Both the position numbers and the translations under genes were made by a program. 64,000 bases of DNA, taken from positions 3,005,779 to 3,069,778 of the forward strand of contig OZ026570.1 in assembly GCA_964020155.1 (NCBI GenBank), in the 5' to 3' direction. The notes under the pieces are model-generated. The model worked only from the letters and a program-made list of their open reading frames with translations. It made no database searches and had not been told where the DNA came from. Origin of the DNA: Chondrilla cf. caribensis. Lineage: Eukaryota > Porifera > Demospongiae > Chondrillida > Chondrillidae. This document shows, one piece after another, positions 49,222-64,000 of the stretch (its first letter is position 1; each line of letters opens with the position of its first letter).

Positions 49222-52200
49222 ATGGACACTAGTTCTGTCATTTCGTGGTCTCAAGGAGACGCTCTCGAAGAAACGGATGGCCCACATTCAGTCGATGCCA
49301 AGAACAGAGACAGGAGTGGGAGATATGCCTCCGAACGACCACTGGACACAAACAAGAGTGGATTGTGTGCCTACGAGAGGAGATGGGAGAAATTGGACAG
49401 GTTTGTTCATACTTCAAGCGATCGAGAAATCGAAGCGGCAACCGGATATTCTGTTGAGCTGGTAGACGGTGGATCGCTACGTCGAGGTTTATTGTGTGTT
49501 TGTTGCGAGAAGATCCCACGAGATGCCATGCAAACAAGCGATGGGCATCGCGTGTGTGCACCTTGTGCGGAGAGAATCAAAAGGTAGGGGATTCATTGAC
49601 AATAATGGAATTTCACGTTTACTGTATATATAGCCATACGCGTACTGTGTGCTTGCCTGTAGTGTGTACGTGGTGTCTTCAAATTTAGAAGAACTAATTA
49701 AATATAATAACATTAGGTGTATGCACATATACCTCATCCTATCAGTTGAACGCAAGCTTTAATATGTTGTTATATGATAATTCCTTTCAGATTACCCGGG
49801 AACAAGTGCTTAGATTGCGGATTGAGTATTACTGAGGTGAGCTATATAGAGGAAGAGCCATTTCATCTCCACGTACAAGGTGCAATTACTGTTACAGTAG
49901 CAGGTATAGAACATAACTCTCAATTCATTCAGCACTGCCATATAATATATATAGAGTAATAAGGGATAGCTTGGAATGCCATGATAGTATTTCTCAGAAT
50001 TCACATAATAGTCTTTAGTATTTTTAAAAGCTATATAGTTACTAAGTAATATAATTACTGTTACCGGTTTATGTCAACTTAGTTCAATAGATGAGTTTTT
50101 CGATATTCCAACATTCACAATCTTATTGTCAGACTATACTGTATTTAAAATAATGTCCAAATAAGAACTCCCACAGATTCCGTTAATTCCAAGTAACCCC
50201 CTCTATACCCTATTCAGCGCCTACTCAACTTCCACACACACTTCTACAGCATACCCTACATACCACTTTTATGTTGTTTACTGCTCATGCAAGGGGAAAG
50301 TACAAAGTGAATACTTATTATAATAACTGAAAGTAACCTCAACCACAGAAGGTTATGTTTTAGATAGACTAAGTTAGTAACAATGAATAATGTATCACCA
50401 TATTATTATAGTATACAGTGCAATAGGCCAGTATTTGAAACTTTTAAAATTGTCTCACTTATTTGTTTTCTGATCTGTACAGGATGTACCCTTCCCAGAT
50501 TTTGCAGCTAGAAGGGAAATCAAGTGCTTGAAGGTCTTCTGTAGCAACAGGGAGCAGGGCTGTGGGTGGCAAGGAGAACTGCAGAATCTTCAAGTGAGTT
50601 CCCAGTAGACTTGTGAATCTATCAAGTTTGTACATTGTGTACGTAGTTCAAAGACTATAATTATCCAAGCAAGAAATTTTCTAACAAAGAATATACAATC
50701 AGATCGTATGACTTATGCATTTGTGTACGTAATGTAGTTGTTCTCTAAAGGGTCTAATGTTACGGTATTTTTTGTGGTCGATCAAATGTCAACCGTATAC
50801 AAGTAAATGACTTGTTCATTTAGGTGTTTAATTACATACGTGCATACATTCTGTTATTGCTTGTAGTTCCATTCGGAGACAGCCTGTGATTATAAGCCGG
50901 AACCTTGTGAACAGTGTAAAGTACTGGTAGCAGCCAAGTTTATGGGAGACCACTTGAAAAAGGATTGTCTCTGTCGTCAAGTCCAGTGTGAATATTGCAG
51001 TATTAGCTTGGAATTCCGTGACATTGAGGTGTGCTACAGTGAGGCAATGATATAATGCATGACTTAATTAGGGACCTTTATTCAGGCATACTGTTGCATG
51101 AACATGTAAAGCTAATCAATCCATTTAGTCGTGATCTGTTGAGGACAGCTGTCTCCTTCCTCTAACTGTTCCCAGGCTCATCTCTGACCTGTTGGAATTT
51201 GTCTATAGCAGTCACCCTTGGTACCCAAAAAGTGGCTGTTATAGAGAGGTGTCCTGTACACGTATAGGTTAAATTGTACACTGTAGACTCTTTTGATACT
51301 TAGTAACCTGGCTGTTGTAGAGAGGTGACCTGTCAATACAATAACCATACACTTTATCAAATTTTACTGTATTACATTCATCCTCCGGCTAAAACTCCCT
51401 ATTCATTGCAGGATCACTTGAAGGTCTGCCCCAATTTCCCCGTCAGCTGTTCAGCCTGTCACGAACAAGTGATACGTAAAGAGGTATGTTCGTAACTAAA
51501 TGAAGCTCTGATTCATACATCACAAGTTGGGATCACCTTTGTACATGGTCAATGTAAGGTAAAAGTGTTAGTAGATTTACTTTGGAGCAATTAGTATGAG
51601 AAACTTAAATTGACTTAATTAGCTATGATCCATTTCCTGTATTTCTTCCCAATAGGTGATATAAATAACATGTATCCTGATTAGCCACTTGCTAACCTTG
51701 TAGCTAATTGGTTACGAATTGTCACATCTGGGGGTCTCAGGGACACACAGGATGTGTATTTGTGTCGGTCTCTTTGATATTGCCGCCAATCGGGATACAT
51801 TTACACATAATTATCATGGTATTCAAACTGTGTGGGATGTGTCATAGACAATACAAAGAATACTGTATAGGATAATTTTTCATTGTATGGGAGAGTATGA
51901 GGTGATGTGACTACCAATTCAAAACATTCATTGTCATTATATGTACAAATGACCTTCTATAAATACACTGGCTATGTATATAATATTATATACAGTATGT
52001 ATATTTAAGCAACATGGGAATGTTTGTGTTACGTATATATATGTACAGGATGTGATGTAAGCTATATTGTACAAACTTTCCCTACTCAACTTCCATCACG
52101 AAAGGTGACTCATCAGCAGTTGCACCTTTCCTGAGAAACTTCCTGAGAAACATGACGAGGGGAAAATTTTTGATCACCAATAAAGCCATCAATGCCTAGT

Positions 52201-54509
52201 ATGGGTGTATAATAATAATTTTTATTATCAATGGTGATTGAAAGTATACTGATCTATCTGAATACATACAACATTGAAACACACATAAGGTTATAGGTAT
52301 TGCTAGGGGACGTACTTATAGTTCTTCATAATATGTTGAGGTACTCTTTGAAGTCATGCAAGTGTTGCATGACAACAGCTCTGTCAGCCAGACTCTGTTT
52401 TCCTACCTTTCAGCTCGAAGAGCACAATACGAAGGCTTGCATTTACAAGCAGTGTACTCTCTGCAAAGAAAAGGTGTGTGCAACGTGTCTCTATGAGCCT
52501 ATTTGTGTACTACAATCACAAGTTTGAACTCAAGACGGTCAACAACTAAATGTGCAATGTCATGCATGCAGTTCGTGTGATTTTGTGTATGAGACAAGTT
52601 GTCCCGAATGTACTGTTTGACCCTGGGTTTAGTTGAAAGCTTTGACAACATGTGTGAGTTTAATTGAATGGCCAACAGTATAAGGGTCAATGTAATCACG
52701 CATCACCCATACCATCCATAATAAGCTATAGAATTGATTTTGCTTGCATGACACTGTTTCTGATTCATGCCATGGTTGCTGGAGCCAGTGTAGGACTCAG
52801 AACCTTGCACACCATATGCACACAAATTTCATCCATGTAGCACAGGTGTGTTGAAATTAATGTTGTGATTCTTAAAGCTTATTCAACTGAAAGAGCCACA
52901 GCTTGTTAAGTATAATCACATATTTGAACTTATCTATAACTCCTTTTTCTCCCATCCACACTTAAAATACTGAATCTGACAATCATCACTTCCCTCGGTT
53001 GGTTTACATGGTATTTTCATGTTTGTTCGTTGTTCAGGTTCTACGAATTGACTACAAAAAACATGTTAAGGATAACGCCTTTGACCACTTTGAGCTTCTT
53101 GCTAATGAGTTCACCACTGTGAAGAAGGAACTGGATGAACTGAAGGCAGCAAAAGAGCAAGGTGGAACAAAGGGAAAAGCATCTTCTTTGGGAGATGAAC
53201 ATTCTTCGGCTCAACTCTGGGCTACTATGCAGACACTAATGGAGGTTTGTAATGCCTGTATTACACCACTGGCAAGTTGTGAAGTGACATTTATTACCTG
53301 ACGAAATGGAAGCTAAATAGTTATGTACACATATATTAGCACATGCATACATAAATATATACTTCTATATACGTATATAATAATATTTACTCATAGCTAC
53401 GAATATACATTATGGTATTACATGAACACTTAATGATGTTATTGTCTGTCATTCTGAATCAATAGAATGTGCAATCTTTAAATGATCGTTTGAAAAATGC
53501 TGAATCAGCAAAAGCAGACGTGGAAAGGTTCTACAAGGAAGAGAGAAGAAGGAATACTCAACTGGAATGCAGGATTGAGGAGCTAGAACACCAGCACCAA
53601 TTGCTTGCTATGAACAGGGACCATGTTACTCAGATGGGCAGAGAAATGGATCCTGTGAACTACAAAATGCTGACAAGGTCTTCTTTGGACTCTCCACGGT
53701 CATCCGTCTCCAGTGGGTACAGTTCGATTGACGACATGGATACTCGATTAACCAACCTTGAACACAAGGTTGAGAAGGTGTATGCTAGGGATGCAGACTT
53801 CAACAAGAGGACATCAAGTCTGGAAGAAACTGTTAGGGTGCTACAGAACACGCTCACTGACATCCACCCCACTGACAGAGGGTATCAAGCTGTAGTTAGA
53901 GCTGGAGAGATTGTGCCCCAAGACAAGCAACAGACTTACCTGATGGAAAAACGCATGGGAGAACTGGAACAACAGGTCACCACTCTCAGCACTCAGTGTA
54001 CTGATCTGGAACTCCAGCTACAGGCATCTCTGGTGAGCACCTACAATGGTGATTTCCTCTGGAGGATTCCCGATGTGTCCAGACGTATCCGTGATGCAAA
54101 AACAGGCAGGATCTCATCCATTTACAGCCCTCCCTTCTTCAGCTCTCGCACAGGATACAAAATGTGTATCCGTGCTTATTTGAACGGGGATGGAATGGGT
54201 GAAAAAACTCATCTGTCTCTGTTTTTCGTCATCATGAAGGGAGAGTTCGATGCCTTGTTGTCCTGGCCCTTCCAGTCTCGCATCACACTCACTCTGATCA
54301 ACCAAGACAACCGTAGTGGAGATGTGCGTGAGGTGTTCAGAGCAAACCCTCAGAGCAAGAGCTTCCAGCGACCCACTAGTGAGATGAACGTCGCTTCAGG
54401 TTGTCCAAAATTCGTTCCATTGGAGTACCTAAACAACCCAAACTATGTCAAACAAGACGTTCTGTACATTCGCTGCTCGGTGGACACATCATTCCTCACC
54501 CATCCTTGA
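49222..54509 (+). CDS. TRAF-family adaptor C (RING-like, TRAF zinc fingers, coiled coil, MATH)
   Basis: Eight exons: 49222-49583, 49791-49836, 50483-50593, 50867-51028, 51412-51483, 52414-52473, 53038-53244 and 53466-54509, giving 687 aa. The RING-like module has C92/C95, H109, C112/C115 and C127/C130, with Asp107 where the third Cys is expected; Asp can sometimes bind zinc. Exon 4 is one codon longer than in A and B. Zinc fingers (CEQC...HLKKDC, CSAC, CTLC) lead to a coiled coil and a MATH domain at about 535-687. The N-terminus is close to copy B (shared EETDGP, GYSVELVD). Its role is the same adaptor type as A and B. It is the most compact copy, with a short intron 3. It is followed only 441 bp later by the hyccin start codon. 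Confidence 0.94.
51180..51360. repeat. Repeat fragment in TRAF C intron 4
   Basis: Contains gtggctgttatagagaggtg twice in varied form, shared with 58915-59165 in the hyccin gene. Likely the remnant of a small element. Confidence 0.65.
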
Positions 54510-54950
54510 ACTGAAAGCATTCCAAATCAAAGATTATAAATGTGAAATCCAAATATTATCATAATAATTGTTGTGTGCTACATTTTGAAGTGTGCTTCTC
54601 ACTATACTGTTACTTCTTTGTTTTTTCTTGTTTTACTAACCATGTGGTAAATTGTAATTATTTAGAGTTATAATGAATAGACATTGAACTGTACTGTTTA
54701 CTCCACAGTTCAAGTGTGGTCCCTACATTTTATGTACCTTTATATCTTCCATTTCTGTAAATAATTTCAAATTAACTACTGTAACATTATCATAACGTCA
54801 TTCGTTCGAGATTATAGCTAAAAATGATATGGTGTATTTACAATAAAATACGTACCTTTATGGGCTCGTATAATACCGTTTACTGAGCTTAGCTTACCGG
54901 ATTGTTGCGCAATGAATTTCACCATCCACCTGTTCATGTACGTCATTAAA
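54510..54950. promoter_or_regulatory. Short intergenic interval with hyccin promoter
   Basis: 441 bp between the TRAF C stop and the hyccin ATG must hold the TRAF C 3' end and the hyccin promoter. No TATA box was assigned. Confidence 0.45.
54842..54847 (+). terminator. Candidate poly(A) signal of TRAF C
   Basis: AATAAA lies 333 bp after the TRAF C stop and about 105 bp before the hyccin start codon. Confidence 0.4.
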
Positions 54951-62111
<7,161 letters not shown>

Positions 62112-62689
62112 TGTGTGTAGTACATATTATGTATTGATTTCTAAATGAAATTCTGGGAGTTTGTAAATATTCTCTCCAGTAGAAGAAATCTGTGAGTCTT
62201 TTGGGAGTATATTTAACCCAGTTTTAGTTCTCTAAATTCCATGGACCTTTCGACCTGAGGTTATTTTCTGTAGAAACGAAATGGAATTCTTATGGTTTCT
62301 ATATTTATCACTGTGTATATATACAGCTTTTACAGTATATGTATACATACGTACATGTCTGTAAAATATTATAGTAATATAAAAACCTATTATAATACCA
62401 TATTATATACTGAATAATAATATTTATTGAATGAATACTGTCACTTTAATTATATAAAATTAAAAATATAATATTTTTATTATGCATGTTGACCATGTTT
62501 TGTCAGCATATGCCCAGTGAAAACTTGTCAATCTACCTCAATTCATTTTTAAATTAAGGAATATGGTGGTTTAACGAGTTTGACAGATTAATTGGATATT
62601 CATTGGTACTTGTACATTAAATTGGTACCGGTACTGGGAAATTGTAGCAGATAAAGCGGTGGTGGATTAACAAGAATTCACTGTAGATG
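62112..62689. other. Hyccin 3' flank
   Basis: AT-rich. No canonical AATAAA was seen close to the stop. At about 62570-62690 it contains the inverted mate of the repeat at 13090-13225. Confidence 0.55.
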
Positions 62690-64000
62690 TATGGGAGAGG
62701 ATAGAGAGAAAGCGCTAAGCACCTTTCGATGTAGCTCATGGCAGAGGGGGCATATGCATATCAAACTGATAATTGATCCCAACTTAGCTTTGGTGGTGAA
62801 CTAAACTCTATAACACAATCCCCATCTCTGTACATGGTCTGTAAACCTAGCTACATTTGCAGGTGCAGAGCATACATAGTTCCAATGTATGGGAGAGGAG
62901 CTTGAGGAAAATAAATGCTAAGCGTCTTTTTGCATAACTCATGGGGGAGAGAGTATGTCGAACTGATATTTTTACCAAACCTAGCTAGTTGGTGGCATGA
63001 ACTAAATTTTGAAACAATTCCCATCCCAGTACATGGCCCATAACCTTAGCTACATTTGGAGGTGCTTAATTTTTTTCGTTGTATGGGAAAGAATAGAAGA
63101 AATAAATGCTAGGCACCTTCTTACATAACTCATGGAAGAGGAGGTGTGTAAGCTGATATTTATACCAGACCTAGTTGATGGCATGAACTAAATTGTAAAA
63201 TGATCCCCATCTCAATATGTGGCATGTATCCTTGGTTGCACTCAGAGGTGCTTAATAGGTTTACAATGTATGGGAGAGAATAGGAGAAATATATGCTAAA
63301 CACCTTCTTGCATAACTCATGAGAGAGGGGGTATGTCAAACTGATATTTCTACCAAATCTAGCTAATGGCATTAAGTAAACTGAATTCTGACACATTTTT
63401 CATCTCCGTATTTCTAGCTACATTCGGAGATGCTTAAGATTTTTACAATGTAAGTAAGGGCCTAATGGGGAGTGTTTCATAACTTAGTTCACATCCGGCC
63501 CCAGCTGAATTAGTTGAAAACATCAGGTTGACACACCCTCTTCCATGAGGTATGTAAGATGATGATAAGCGTTATTCTTCCATTACAAAGTCAGTATCCA
63601 TAATTCCAACCAATGTTTTACTTCCATTCTCTCCCATACATTGACTATGGTGCTATGGCCAAAATTTTGCAATAGCACCACCTTGAATAATTGGATTTAC
63701 AAAACCTACAAGGAGATGGGACATGTTTCATAACTTAGCTCACATTCCAAGCTGGATTTGGTGAATTTATCAGGTTGACACGCCCCTCTCCAACGATCTA
63801 TATATGTAAGATGGTGCTAAGTGTCATTTCCCTATTCTCTGCCATACATTGACTGTGGTGCTATGGCCAAAATTGGGCCCCATAACACCACCTTCAATAA
63901 CAAGGGTTACAAAGCATGAACTAACTTATGAAACAATTCCCATCTCTGTAGCTAACCTGTAACCCCAGCTACATTCAGAAGCACTTAATATTTTTCAATG
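62690..64000. repeat. ~190-bp repeat family, tandem and inverted copies
   Basis: Successive units share tgtatgggagag, taactcatgg, ggcatgaactaaatt and attcccatctc. From about 63440 several units are inverted (gtttcataacttagttcac, ctcccatacattgac). Related sequence opens each copy of the duplication at 29022-30290. It runs off the right edge. Confidence 0.82.

Overview
Eukaryotic (metazoan) genomic DNA: multi-exon genes with GT/AG introns, AT-rich non-coding sequence, many (CA)n/(TG)n microsatellites, small terminal-inverted-repeat elements, a satellite array and one LINE fragment. The long MATH-type TRAF genes, a hyccin gene and an SLC17 transporter point to an animal. The style suggests an early-branching marine invertebrate, perhaps a sponge, but the species cannot be fixed from sequence alone. 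All exon models were built by hand from reading frame, splice consensus and matching intron phases.

Layout. (1) 1-1926, minus: 5' part of an SLC17/sialin-like transporter (3 exons, runs off the left edge). (2) 2488-12638, minus, with a probable first exon at 18992-19048: a long SR-rich protein with a methionine/proline repeat region, probably nuclear and RNA-related. (3) 18483-18611: an alternative terminal exon that would join the same first exon to make a 61-aa protein. (4) 19328-54509, plus: three tandem TRAF-family adaptors (A 19328-27360, B 31960-40659, C 49222-54509). Each has eight exons, identical intron phases, a RING-like domain, TRAF zinc fingers, a coiled coil and a MATH domain. 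(5) 54951-62111, plus: an 11-exon hyccin (FAM126) gene. (6) 62112-64000: repeats of about 190 bp.

Between TRAF B and C lie a higher-order satellite (about 41.3-47.0 kb; three ~120-bp monomers per ~359-bp unit, 12 units) and a decayed reverse-transcriptase fragment (about 47.2-48.6 kb, minus). The large intron 3 of TRAF B holds a cluster of non-autonomous DNA transposons.

Function. The TRAF trio is the biological centre: adaptor proteins of innate-immune/TNF-receptor-type signalling. Their last ~790 coding bases are almost identical in all three copies while the upstream exons have diverged by about half, which suggests gene conversion. The RING in all three lacks at least one standard zinc ligand, and copy A lacks two. 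Hyccin is a subunit of the plasma-membrane phosphatidylinositol 4-kinase complex. No operon-like relation between these genes is implied.
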